Source of the DNA: Mycolicibacterium phlei
GTDB lineage: Bacteria > Actinomycetota > Actinomycetes > Mycobacteriales > Mycobacteriaceae
Assembly: GCF_001583415.1 (NCBI RefSeq)
Contig: NZ_CP014475.1
Location: 1,922,001-1,986,000 of the forward strand
Direction of reading: 5' to 3'
DNA length: 64,000 nt
Part shown: positions 8,255-15,930 of the stretch, piece by piece
How positions within the stretch are numbered: the first letter of the stretch is position 1
Layout of the letters: every line of letters begins with the position of its first letter
Made by a program: the position numbers and the translations under genes
Notes under the pieces: generated by a model
The model's database searches: none
Told to the model about the DNA's origin: nothing
Seen by the model: only the letters and a program-made list of their open reading frames with translations

Positions 8255-9127
8255 TCAGCGGGGCCGGACGACGATCGTCGGCGCCTTGGCGCCCTGGGCG
8301 ACGCGGGCGGCCACCGAGCCCAGCAGCAGGCCCTTGAACCCGCCGCGGCCGTGGCTGCCGACGACCACCAGTTGGGCATCCTCGGACAGGTCGATAAGCC
8401 ATTTCGCCGGCTGATCGCACACGACGCGGCGGTGCACCGTGACATCGGGATAGCGTTCCCGCCAGCCGGCGAGCCGCTCTGCGAGCAGCGCCTGCGCTTC
8501 CTCCTCGTATCCCTGCCAGCCGCCGAGCGCTGGATACACCACATCGCTCCAGGCGTGCAGGGCCAGCACGTCCGCGCCGCGCCGCGACGCCTCGTCGAAC
8601 GCCAGCGCGGTGGCCTCCTCCGACGCCGGGGAGCCGTCGATGCCGAGCAGCACCGGGGCCTTCTCGTCGACGGTCGCCTCGGCGGGCACCACCACGATCG
8701 GTCCTTGGCCGTGGTGCAGCAGGCCGCCGCTGACGGAGCCGAGCAGGGCGCGGCCGATCGCACCCAGACCCCGGCTGCCGCACACGCTCATGTACGCGTC
8801 GCGGGACTCGCTGACCATCGCCGACGGAGCGCCGAGGTTGCAGATCTTGGTCTGGATCTTCGGGGCCGACGCGCCGCTGTCGGCGGCGATCTTCTGGACG
8901 AGCTGCTGGGCGTTCTCGATGATCTCGCGGGCGTTGGCCTCCTGTGCCTCGAGATAGCTGGTCTCGAGGTAGGCCACCGGCCAGGTGACCACCACCGGCG
9001 GGATCGCGTGCAGCAGTTTGACCGGCTGCTCGTGCAGGATCGCCTCGCGCGTCGCCCACCGGATCGCGGCTTCGGAGTCCGGTGACCCGTCGACGCCGAC
9101 GAGGATTCCGTTCGGTTGGGCGGCCAT
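8255..9127 (-). CDS. Universal stress protein with two USP domains
   Basis: A 290-residue tandem USP. Domain 1 (about 5-145) begins GILVGVDGSPDSE and ends with the ATP-binding pattern G-x2-G-x9-G-S (GSRGLGAIGRALLGSVS). Domain 2 (about 150-290) repeats both (VLLGIDGSPASEEA and GSHGRGGFKGLLLGSVA). Intact nucleotide motifs suggest an ATP-binding stress protein, as in mycobacterial dormancy USPs. The start is fixed by AAAGGAG upstream of ATG 9127; the frame extends further but without a ribosome site. I looked for a DosR-type box upstream and found no convincing one. Confidence 0.9.
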   Translation of the reverse strand: MAAQPNGILVGVDGSPDSEAAIRWATREAILHEQPVKLLHAIPPVVVTWPVAYLETSYLEAQEANAREIIENAQQLVQKIAADSGASAPKIQTKICNLGAPSAMVSESRDAYMSVCGSRGLGAIGRALLGSVSGGLLHHGQGPIVVVPAEATVDEKAPVLLGIDGSPASEEATALAFDEASRRGADVLALHAWSDVVYPALGGWQGYEEEAQALLAERLAGWRERYPDVTVHRRVVCDQPAKWLIDLSEDAQLVVVGSHGRGGFKGLLLGSVAARVAQGAKAPTIVVRPR

Positions 9128-9187
9128 GGTGTTCTCCTTTGCGCTCCGTTGCGACGGTTCCACCGTAAGCCGAAGAGCACCGTTGAC

Positions 9188-10072
9188 CTAGGGTCTTTCG
9201 GCCTCCGCGGGTGCGGCGGACGGCGGGGCCGCCCGCCGGGTGGCCAGCACGCTGCCGATCAGGATCAGCGTCAGCGAGACCAGGGTGCCGACGGTGAGGG
9301 GTTCGTCGAGCACCAGGACGCCCGCGAACAGCGCCACCACCGGGTTGATGTAGGTGATCACCAGCGCCCGGGCCGGGCCCACCTCCCGGATCAGCGCGAA
9401 GAACACCAGGAACGCCACCGCGGTGCAGAGCACGCCGAGCGCGAGCAGCGCGACGAGCACCCGCGTCGACGGCAGCGAGGTGGGCCAGGTCTTCACCGCT
9501 GGGGCCGCGTACACCGCGGCGGCGAACGTCAGGCAGACCGCGGTCATCGGCAGCGTCGGCACGTCGGCGAGCCGGCGCGCGGCGATCAGCGGGGCGATCG
9601 CGTAGCACGTCGCGACCAGCAGCACCTCGGTGATCGCCAGCGGGGTGCCCCCGATATGCGGTCCGGCCAGCGCCGCGACCCCGCTGATGCCGATCGCGAG
9701 CCCGGCAATCCGCTTGGGGCCCAGGTGTTCTCCACCGGTGCAGCGGTCCAGCACCGCGGCGACGATCGGCGACGCGGCGATCAGCAGGCCGGTCATGGAG
9801 CTGGTCAGGTGGCGTTCGGCGTCGGTGAGCAGATACCAGGCGGCGATGATCTCGAAGAAGGCGAACCCCAACAGGCCGGCCCAGTGGGTGCGGATCATCA
9901 CCAGGGTCTGCCGGGACAGCGCCAGCGGCAGCAGCACCGCGGCACCGATCGCGATGCGGGCGAACACCAGCACCGGGACCGACACGCCCTCGACCGCGAT
10001 CTTGATGAGCAGGTAGGGGATGCCCCAGATCACGCTCATGGCGAGGAACAACGTCGCACCCCGGGCGCTCAC
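9188..10072 (-). CDS. EamA/DMT-family membrane transporter
   Basis: A 294-residue inner-membrane protein with ten predicted hydrophobic segments in two homologous halves, as in EamA (DMT superfamily) exporters. The first helix begins ATLFLAMSVIWGIPYLLIK, the classic EamA N-terminus. It probably exports a small metabolite; the substrate cannot be deduced. The start is a GTG at 10072. It is upstream of and on the same strand as the USP gene, 61 nt apart, so the two may be co-transcribed. Confidence 0.85.
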   Translation of the reverse strand: MSARGATLFLAMSVIWGIPYLLIKIAVEGVSVPVLVFARIAIGAAVLLPLALSRQTLVMIRTHWAGLLGFAFFEIIAAWYLLTDAERHLTSSMTGLLIAASPIVAAVLDRCTGGEHLGPKRIAGLAIGISGVAALAGPHIGGTPLAITEVLLVATCYAIAPLIAARRLADVPTLPMTAVCLTFAAAVYAAPAVKTWPTSLPSTRVLVALLALGVLCTAVAFLVFFALIREVGPARALVITYINPVVALFAGVLVLDEPLTVGTLVSLTLILIGSVLATRRAAPPSAAPAEAERP

Positions 10073-10128
10073 GGTCCATACCCTACGGGCGGCCGCCGAC
10101 CGGCCCGGGCCGGGTCAGGCCCGGGTCA

Positions 10129-10150
10129 GTTCCGGGTTAGTTCCGGGTTA
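10129..10150. repeat. 11-bp tandem duplication at the acyl-CoA dehydrogenase stop
   Basis: GTTCCGGGTTA occurs twice head to tail (10129-10139 and 10140-10150). The second copy encodes the last residues (T-R-N) and the first contains the stop, so the C-terminus is likely shaped by slippage. Confidence 0.7.
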
Positions 10151-11258
10151 GTTCGGAGTAGCGCGAGACGTGAAAGTCGGTGGGCCCGAACTCGTACTGC
10201 AACGCGGTCAGCCGTTTGAAGTAGTGGCCGATCGCGAGTTCCTCGGTCATGCCCATGCCGCCGTGCAGTTGCACCGCCTGCTGCCCGATGAACCGCGCGG
10301 CCCGCCCGATCGTCGCCTTGGCGGCCGACACCGCCTTGGCCCGCACCGCGGGTTCGGCGTCGAGGTTGAGCACCGCCAGGTACGCCGCCGACACGGCCTG
10401 CTCCAGTTCCATGTACATGTCGACCATGCGGTGCTGCAGCGCCTGGAAGCTGCCGATCGGCTGACCGAACTGTTGTCGCTGCTTGGCGTATTCGACGGTG
10501 TCGGCCAGCACTTTGCGCATGCAGCCGACCGCCTCGGAGCACACCGCTGCGGCACCCTCGTCGCGGGCCTGCTCCAGCGACGGCCACGCACGGCCCTCCT
10601 CACCGAGCAGCGCGTCGGCCGGTAGCCGCACACCGTCGAACGTGAGGTCGGAGGCGCGCCGATCGTCGATGGTCCGGTAGTGGTGCGCCTGCAGGCCGGT
10701 GGCGGACTCGACCTCGACCAGAAACAGCGAGATCCCGTTCGTGGTGCGGGCGGTGACCAGCAGGTGCGACGCCAGCGGGGCGCTCACGGCGACGATCTTC
10801 GACCCGCGCAGCACCCACCCGTCGCCGTCGCGTTCGGCCGTGGTCGCCACCTCGGCCCAGTTGTGCCCGGAGTCCGCCTCGGTCGCGGCCAGCGCGACGA
10901 TCGCGGTGCCCTCGACGATGCGTTCCAGCAGCGCGGTCGCTTGCGGTCCGCCCGCCCGCCGCAGCAGCCCGCCGACCACCACCACGGTGTCCACATACGG
11001 CTCGATGACCAGCGCGTGCCCCAGCGCCTCGGCGATCACCATCACCTCGACGGGTCCGCCGCCGATCCCGCCGAACTCCTCGGGCAGGGCCGCGCCGAGG
11101 ATGCCGAGTTCATTGGCGAAGCCGGCCCAGATATCGGGCTGCCAGCCCGCGCCCGACTTGGCCGCCGCGCGGCTCGTCTCCAGGTCATAGCGCGTCGCGA
11201 GGAACTTGTTGAGCCCATCGCGCAACAGTTCCTGTTCCTTGCTCAGGTTGAAGTCCAT
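10137..11258 (-). CDS. Acyl-CoA dehydrogenase, probable partner subunit of a heteromeric enzyme
   Basis: A 373-residue flavoprotein-fold subunit: an N-terminal helical domain (MDFNLSKEQELLRDGL), a middle beta domain, and a C-terminal helical domain with the family motif QLHGGMGMTEE. The position that holds the catalytic Glu in homotetrameric enzymes is not recognisable: the final segment reads RLTALQYEFGPTD instead of Y-E-G-T. It sits 13 nt after the acyl-CoA dehydrogenase at 11272-12504. Such pairs in mycobacteria form alpha2-beta2 enzymes for steroid or other bulky CoA esters. ATG 11258 is chosen because the sequence starts with the family's MDF motif there. Confidence 0.85.
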   Translation of the reverse strand: MDFNLSKEQELLRDGLNKFLATRYDLETSRAAAKSGAGWQPDIWAGFANELGILGAALPEEFGGIGGGPVEVMVIAEALGHALVIEPYVDTVVVVGGLLRRAGGPQATALLERIVEGTAIVALAATEADSGHNWAEVATTAERDGDGWVLRGSKIVAVSAPLASHLLVTARTTNGISLFLVEVESATGLQAHHYRTIDDRRASDLTFDGVRLPADALLGEEGRAWPSLEQARDEGAAAVCSEAVGCMRKVLADTVEYAKQRQQFGQPIGSFQALQHRMVDMYMELEQAVSAAYLAVLNLDAEPAVRAKAVSAAKATIGRAARFIGQQAVQLHGGMGMTEELAIGHYFKRLTALQYEFGPTDFHVSRYSELTRN

Positions 11259-11271
11259 GCCGAGCCGCCTT

Positions 11272-12504
11272 TCAGAGTCCCAGAGCCGCCTTGGCCAGGA
11301 TGTTGCGCTGAATCTCGTTGCTGCCGGCGTAGATCGAGCCGGCACGGTCGTTGAAGTAGCGCAGCGGCGCGACCGCCTGCCACTCCTCGCCGCTGACGTA
11401 GCCGTCGGCGGGTGGCTCGAAGTCCGCGATCGGCCCGCCCGGGCAGGTCGCGTGCGGCTGGTAGACGCGTGCGCGGGGTCCGGCGGCCTCCATCGCCAGC
11501 TCGGTCAGCGTCTGGCTCAGCTCGGTGGACAGCACCTTGAGCATCGACGACGCCGGGCCGGGGTTCTTGCCCTCGGCCACCGACGCGAGCACGCGGTACT
11601 CCAGGATCTCGAGCACCTCGGTGCGGATGCGCGCGTCGGCGAGCCGGCGCGCGAACGCCGGGTCGTCGATCAGCCTGCCGCCCGCGGGCCCGGGCTGCTG
11701 GGCCGCCTCCTCGGCGATCTCCTGCGCCAGCACCTGCAGCGCCGGTGACGACGCGCCGCCGCCGCGTTCGAACTCCAGCAGGTACTTGGCGACGGTCCAG
11801 CCGTCGTCGATCCTGCCGAGCACGTTGCTCTTCGGCACCCGCACCCCGTCGAAGAACACCTGGTTCTGCACCTCCTCGCCGGAGGTCATCACCAGCGGCC
11901 GGATCTCGATGCCGGGTGAGGTCATGTCGATGAGCAGGAACGTGATGCCCTGCTGCTTCTTGGCCAGCCGCGAGGTGCGCACCAGCGCGAACATCCAGTT
12001 CGCCTCGCGGGCGTGGGTGGTCCAGATCTTGCTGCCGGTGCACACCAGGTGATCCCCGTCGTCGACGGCGGCCATCGACAGCGCCGCGAGGTCCGAGCCG
12101 GCCTCGGGTTCGGAGTAGCCCTGGCAGAAGAAGACCTCGCCGGTCAGGATCCGCGGCAGGAAGTAACTCTTCTGCTCCTCGGTGCCGAACTTGATGATCG
12201 CGTGCGCGACCATCCGAATCCCCATGGGCGACAACGACGGTGCGCCTGCCAGCGTCGACTCTCGGCTGAAGATGTAGTGCTGGGTCAGGGTCCAGTCACA
12301 GCCGCCGTACTCAACGGGCCAGGCCGGTGCCGCCCAGCCGCGTTCATGGAGGATCCGCTGCCACTCCATGCTCGCCTCGTGGTCGGCGTACACGCTCGTC
12401 ATCAGGCGCCCTGCCCGGCGCAGTTCCGGTGTCAGCTTCTCGTCGAGAAAGCTGCGCACCTCGTCGCGGAACGCCGCGTCGGCGTCCGACCACTTGAGGT
12501 CCAT
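11272..12504 (-). CDS. Acyl-CoA dehydrogenase, probable catalytic subunit of a heteromeric enzyme
   Basis: A 410-residue acyl-CoA dehydrogenase with the FAD/acyl-binding motif CQGYSEPEAGSDLAAL (about 128-143) and an ending IYAGSNEIQRNILAK. In ordinary enzymes the latter motif is Y-E-G-T, whose Glu abstracts the alpha proton; here that Glu is Ala. Loss of this Glu is typical of the alpha2-beta2 mycobacterial FadE pairs, in which a Glu elsewhere takes over. It is the first gene of a two-gene unit with 10137-11258 and is transcribed away from a PAS protein gene. Likely substrate: a branched or cyclic acyl-CoA, not determinable here. Confidence 0.88.
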   Translation of the reverse strand: MDLKWSDADAAFRDEVRSFLDEKLTPELRRAGRLMTSVYADHEASMEWQRILHERGWAAPAWPVEYGGCDWTLTQHYIFSRESTLAGAPSLSPMGIRMVAHAIIKFGTEEQKSYFLPRILTGEVFFCQGYSEPEAGSDLAALSMAAVDDGDHLVCTGSKIWTTHAREANWMFALVRTSRLAKKQQGITFLLIDMTSPGIEIRPLVMTSGEEVQNQVFFDGVRVPKSNVLGRIDDGWTVAKYLLEFERGGGASSPALQVLAQEIAEEAAQQPGPAGGRLIDDPAFARRLADARIRTEVLEILEYRVLASVAEGKNPGPASSMLKVLSTELSQTLTELAMEAAGPRARVYQPHATCPGGPIADFEPPADGYVSGEEWQAVAPLRYFNDRAGSIYAGSNEIQRNILAKAALGL

Positions 12505-12572
12505 CGTCGTCCCCTGTCGTCTGAACTCAGCACACGGTAAACCTGGTTACTTACGTCAGCCCCGGCGGGGCC

Positions 12573-12587
12573 CCATTAAGTTAATGG
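12573..12587. promoter_or_regulatory. Perfect palindrome in the divergent acyl-CoA dehydrogenase/PAS promoter
   Basis: CCATTAA-g-TTAATGG has perfect 7-bp arms and is AT-rich in a GC-rich setting. It lies between the divergent starts at 12504 and 12653, where a regulator would control both. Regulator unknown; the adjacent TetR genes are candidates. Confidence 0.5.
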
Positions 12588-12652
12588 TCATTCAAGTCGG
12601 TTGACGGGATTCACACGCCGGTGCATGCCCGGGGACCGGCATAATTGGCGGC

Positions 12653-13057
12653 GTGGTGGAGCGGCGACGAGACGGCCAGGCCCAGAAAACACCGATCGAG
12701 GTGCTTCGTGAGCTACCCGCCCTCGTGGTGCTCGATCGGATGCCGGTGCCGGTGCTGGCGATCGCCGAGGACGGTTCGATCGTGTTCGCCAACTCTGCGT
12801 TCGCCGACATGGTCGGTTACCCGGCCGAGGCGCTCGGCGACATGAAGTACCACCAGATCTTCCACGCCATGCCCACCGACGAGTCCGCGGTGTCGGTGAT
12901 GCGTGCGCACGCCAACCTCATCGTCGAACTGCTGCACAGCGACGGTTCGATCGTGCGGGCGTGGATGAGCAAGTCGGCGCTGCAGCGCGGCAACGATCCC
13001 GTCGCCCTGGCCACCTTCCAGGACCTGACCGAGAAGCTGTGGGTCGAGGAGCTGTAA
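12653..13057 (+). CDS. Single PAS-domain protein
   Basis: A 134-residue cytosolic protein that is essentially one PAS domain (about residues 20-130): VLDRMPVPVLAIAEDGSIVFANSAFADMVGY is the PAS core, and the end (ALATFQDLTEKLW) is the usual PAS/PAC exit helix. There is no output domain, so it must act by binding another protein or as a ligand or redox sensor. It converges on a TetR gene with only 5 nt between stops, and it is part of the locus that includes a GGDEF/EAL enzyme. The start assignment is plain but no strong ribosome site was noted. Confidence 0.75.
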   Translation: MVERRRDGQAQKTPIEVLRELPALVVLDRMPVPVLAIAEDGSIVFANSAFADMVGYPAEALGDMKYHQIFHAMPTDESAVSVMRAHANLIVELLHSDGSIVRAWMSKSALQRGNDPVALATFQDLTEKLWVEEL

Positions 13058-13062
13058 CCGGC

Positions 13063-13734
13063 TCAGTCGGTGCTGGTCGAGTCGGTGCTGGTCGAATCGG
13101 GGACGTGCCGCATCGACTCGCGCGCCAGGTACTCCTGGAAATAGGGCAGCGACTCCTCGGCCACGATCGTCGGCAACAGCAGGCCCCAGACCCGGGCCAG
13201 CCGCTCGAGTACCCCGTCGCGTGAGTCGATCGCGGTGGTCAGCACCTCGAGGCCCAGCATCGCGCACATCACCGTCTCGCCGATCGCCTGCGGGTCCACA
13301 TCCGGCCGGAGGTCGCCCTCCTCGGCCGCCTCGACGACCCGCGCGACAAACGCCTCGAGCCAACCCGTGTAGACGGTCGCCGCGATCGAGTTGAAATCCC
13401 CGATGACGCGCAGCAGGTGGCCGCCGCAGCGGGCGACGTCGTCGGTGCTGAGCAGATCGGCCACCAGGAACGAGCCGTGGATGAGCCGTTCCAGTGCCGG
13501 CGCCGACGAGTCGCGGTCGAAGGCGCCGAGCAGTTTGACGGTGCCCTCCTCGATGATGGCCATCGCCAGCGCTTCTTTGGAGTCGAAGTGGTAGTACAGC
13601 GCGCCCTTGGTCATCCTGGCGCGGTCGATGATGTCGCCCAGACCGGTGGCCGGATATCCGGCGTCATTGAACAGTTCGACAGCGGCGGCGATGATGCGGC
13701 GTCGGGTGGCCTCAGACCGCGCCTGGCGAACCAT
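13063..13734 (-). CDS. TetR regulator resembling the butyrolactone-receptor (ScbR/ArpA) group
   Basis: A 223-residue protein. The helix-turn-helix region (about 10-55) contains MTKGALYYHFDSKEALA, the wording typical of ScbR-type autoregulator receptors. The remainder is a helical ligand domain. The C-terminus ends DSTSTDSTSTD, encoded by two exact 15-bp repeats (13066-13080 and 13081-13095). It lies in tandem with a second TetR gene of the same type, 67 nt apart. The resemblance supports a diffusible-ligand receptor, but many mycobacterial members have no known ligand. Confidence 0.8.
   Translation of the reverse strand: MVRQARSEATRRRIIAAAVELFNDAGYPATGLGDIIDRARMTKGALYYHFDSKEALAMAIIEEGTVKLLGAFDRDSSAPALERLIHGSFLVADLLSTDDVARCGGHLLRVIGDFNSIAATVYTGWLEAFVARVVEAAEEGDLRPDVDPQAIGETVMCAMLGLEVLTTAIDSRDGVLERLARVWGLLLPTIVAEESLPYFQEYLARESMRHVPDSTSTDSTSTD
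13066..13095. repeat. 15-bp tandem duplication in a TetR 3' end
   Basis: GTCGGTGCTGGTCGA is present twice in tandem and encodes the repeated S-T-S-T-D tail of the TetR protein on the minus strand. The in-frame period of 15 keeps the stop intact. Confidence 0.8.
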
Positions 13735-13801
13735 CGTCAGTCAACCTCCGGAGGTCCCTCGGCCGACCGGCGGTGGTACCGGCCTGAACCGGGATCATAG
13801 T

Positions 13802-14488
13802 TCATGACGTGCCGGCCCGGTCTGCCCGCGCGCGGGCGGCCCTGCGCACCGCGACCGTGGTGCGGCGCTTGATGAACTCGGTGAGAAACGTCATCCGGTC
13901 GGGGGTCGCCAGACCGGGCAGCAGTAGCAGCCAGGCCGACTGCAGGTCGTGCAGGAAGCGTTGCGGATCGTCGAGGTCGGAGGCCTGACGCAGCCCCATG
14001 TACGTCGACACCAGCAGCCGGGCGATGGCCTCGGGGGGCTGGCGGTCGGTGATGTCGCCCTCGGCGACGCCCCGCTCGATCACCCGGCGGTAGGCGTCGA
14101 CCCAGCCGCTGAGCACCTGGAGTTGCAAGCCTTCGGTGCGGCCGATGGACTCGATCAGGTTGAGGCTGGCCCGGGCGGTGTCGTCGGTGATGTCGTCGAC
14201 GGCGATCACATAGGACAGGTCGATGACGGTCTCCAGCCCCGACATCCGGCGATGCAGCACCTCGGCGACGGCGTCGGTGGCCTCCTCGACGCGCAGGCTG
14301 ATGATCGCCAGCGCCAGCGCGTGCTTGGACCGGAAGTGGAAGTACATCGCGCCCTTGGTGACCTCGGCGTCGGCCAGGATGTCGTCGAGGCTGACCCGGC
14401 TGTACGGGCTGCGCGCGAACAGGCGCGAGGCCGCGCGCAGAATCTGCAGCCGCGTGCCGTCGGATCGCCGGTCGACTTGTTCGGTCAC
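13802..14488 (-). CDS. TetR regulator, second butyrolactone-receptor-like protein (Rv1353c position)
   Basis: A 228-residue TetR protein. The DNA-binding part (about 12-60) ends in EVTKGAMYFHFRSKHALA, again close to the ScbR/ArpA wording; the C-terminal domain is helical and ends in a basic tail. Together with the following c-di-GMP enzyme it recalls the M. tuberculosis order Rv1353c-Rv1354c, although here a flavoprotein gene intervenes on the other strand. Two copies of CCTGATATTGA with a 12-bp period lie 48 nt upstream (14536-14558) and may be its operator. Confidence 0.8.
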   Translation of the reverse strand: MTEQVDRRSDGTRLQILRAASRLFARSPYSRVSLDDILADAEVTKGAMYFHFRSKHALALAIISLRVEEATDAVAEVLHRRMSGLETVIDLSYVIAVDDITDDTARASLNLIESIGRTEGLQLQVLSGWVDAYRRVIERGVAEGDITDRQPPEAIARLLVSTYMGLRQASDLDDPQRFLHDLQSAWLLLLPGLATPDRMTFLTEFIKRRTTVAVRRAARARADRAGTS

Positions 14489-15039
14489 GGGTGGGGGACG
14501 CCGTCCGTTCGGAGACTGTGGTTTCGCCTGTCGCGCCTGATATTGAGCCTGATATTGAACCCCGCGATTCTGCCATTCCGGGTTCCGTCCGGAATTGATC
14601 GCCCCGGCGCGTTCGCGGTCCGTAGCAATGCCGTGTGCCCCTTTCCTGGCCTGTTGTCCGAGGTGGGATCGAGTGCGACGTGATCCACAAACTGTAAGTC
14701 ATGTCCTCTGCGGCATAACAGCCGAAAAGTATGTAAGGTGCATTCTGTGATGACTCGCGGTTCGCTCCCACCTGGCCGGATGTGTGCCGGCGTGGAGATC
14801 GGTCGCGGTCACGTCGGGGCCCGCAGGCGGTCGTCCCGGCTCCGCCGGGGCAACTTTGGTGGTACTTTCATCTCGTTGCCATGGTCCGATCTGGCAAATC
14901 CCCTCGAACTCCGTTTCGGGCTATGGCAACTTCCTCAGATGTTCGATTCTTTACCGTCACTAACGTTAAAGAATCACCGAGGCGGCCTCGATCGTCAGAG
15001 CGAACTTCAACCGCAGCAATTTTGGAGCAATTAACGGTG
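14489..15039. other. 551-nt non-coding divergent region with repeats
   Basis: I see no convincing gene here. It holds the 12-bp-period direct repeat CCTGATATTGA at 14536-14546 and 14548-14558, an AT-richer promoter-like stretch at 14680-14750, and a 29-bp palindrome at 14946-14974. An open frame runs from 14782 into the flavoprotein gene, but its upstream part is Arg/Ser/Pro-rich and lacks domain features. Confidence 0.5.
14946..14974. promoter_or_regulatory. 29-bp AT-rich palindrome upstream of the flavoprotein gene
   Basis: ATTCTTTA (14946-14953) is mirrored exactly by TAAAGAAT (14967-14974), and the inner CGT/ACG pair also matches. It lies 66 nt before the flavoprotein ATG. Candidate operator for one of the adjacent TetR regulators; with no T-run after it, a terminator is unlikely. 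Confidence 0.55.
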
Positions 15040-15930
15040 ATGTGGGACGACGAAGTTGACGTGGTGTGCACCGGTGCGGGTGCCGCGGGGCTGGCCAACG
15101 CGCTCGCGGTGGCCGACCTCGACGCTGAGGTGTTCATCGCCGACGCCGCCGACACGGCGACCGCCGGACGGACCTGGCTTGAGGTCGCCGGCGGGGACCC
15201 GGAGACCAGCCACTACTTCACCGAGCTGGCGGCGGATCTGGGGCCGCTGCGGCGGAAGTCCGTCGACCCGTCGATCCCGGTCCGCGAGGTGCCCTCGACC
15301 GCCGGTTCCGACAGCGGCCGCACGATCGCGCCGTTTGTCGGGGCGCGGCTGCGCGAGTGGGCGGCGCGGTGCCTGGCGACTCCGTACGGTTTCCTGTCCA
15401 CCCGGCTGCCGGACTGGCAGACCACGGTGCGCACCGCCGACGGGGAGATTCTCGAGGTGTCCGAACTCGGGACGCTGACCATCGGCTCCGGTGACGCCGA
15501 GGCCGCGGTGCGCGACTGGCTCACCGCCCGCATCGCGCAGGAGGGCATCGAGGTGCACCGCGGGCACACGCTGCAGCGGCTGGTGTTCGAGGAGGGGGTC
15601 GCGGTCGGGGCGGTGTTCGACACACCCGACGGGCCGTGGGCCGTCCGCGCCCGCCACGGGGTGACGGTGACCGGTGGTGCGGCTCCGCTTCCCGGCTCCG
15701 CGGCTCACCGGCTGCCGGCGGACGCCACCGTGCGCCTCTGTGTGGTCGGTCAGCGGGCGAGCCGGTTCGGCAGGCTGGAGCTGCTCACGTCGGACCCTCT
15801 TGAGCCGACGGTTCCGGTGACCTGCCGTGCCCGGGACCGTCGGCTAGTGGTGAACCTGCATGACACGCACCGTGGGCTACAGACGTGGCGCTGCGCCAAG
15901 ATCGACCGGTATCCGTCCCTGGGCGAGTAG
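15040..15930 (+). CDS. Short FAD-binding protein (fumarate-reductase/KstD-like N-terminal domain)
   Basis: A 296-residue protein. The dinucleotide fold starts at once: VDVVCTGAGAAGLANALAVAD (residues about 6-26) with G-x-G-x2-G. Family enzymes such as 3-ketosteroid dehydrogenase and fumarate reductase flavoproteins are 450-550 residues, so the substrate-capping domain is mostly absent. Its function is unknown; it may only bind FAD. ATG 15040 or the adjacent GTG 15037 follows GGAG at 15024. Its last 54 nt overlap the 3' end of the convergent GGDEF/EAL gene. Genomic setting suggests a part in the same signalling locus. Confidence 0.65.
   Translation: MWDDEVDVVCTGAGAAGLANALAVADLDAEVFIADAADTATAGRTWLEVAGGDPETSHYFTELAADLGPLRRKSVDPSIPVREVPSTAGSDSGRTIAPFVGARLREWAARCLATPYGFLSTRLPDWQTTVRTADGEILEVSELGTLTIGSGDAEAAVRDWLTARIAQEGIEVHRGHTLQRLVFEEGVAVGAVFDTPDGPWAVRARHGVTVTGGAAPLPGSAAHRLPADATVRLCVVGQRASRFGRLELLTSDPLEPTVPVTCRARDRRLVVNLHDTHRGLQTWRCAKIDRYPSLGE

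Noticed and set aside
9180..9200. DosR-type box near the universal stress protein gene
   Set aside because: GACC-TAG-GGTC is a short palindrome that overlaps the EamA stop and does not fit the known 20-bp DosR consensus.
8211..10079. A 622-codon minus frame covering the USP and EamA genes
   Set aside because: Out-of-frame reading with Arg/Gly-rich composition; two real genes with motifs and starts occupy the same strand.
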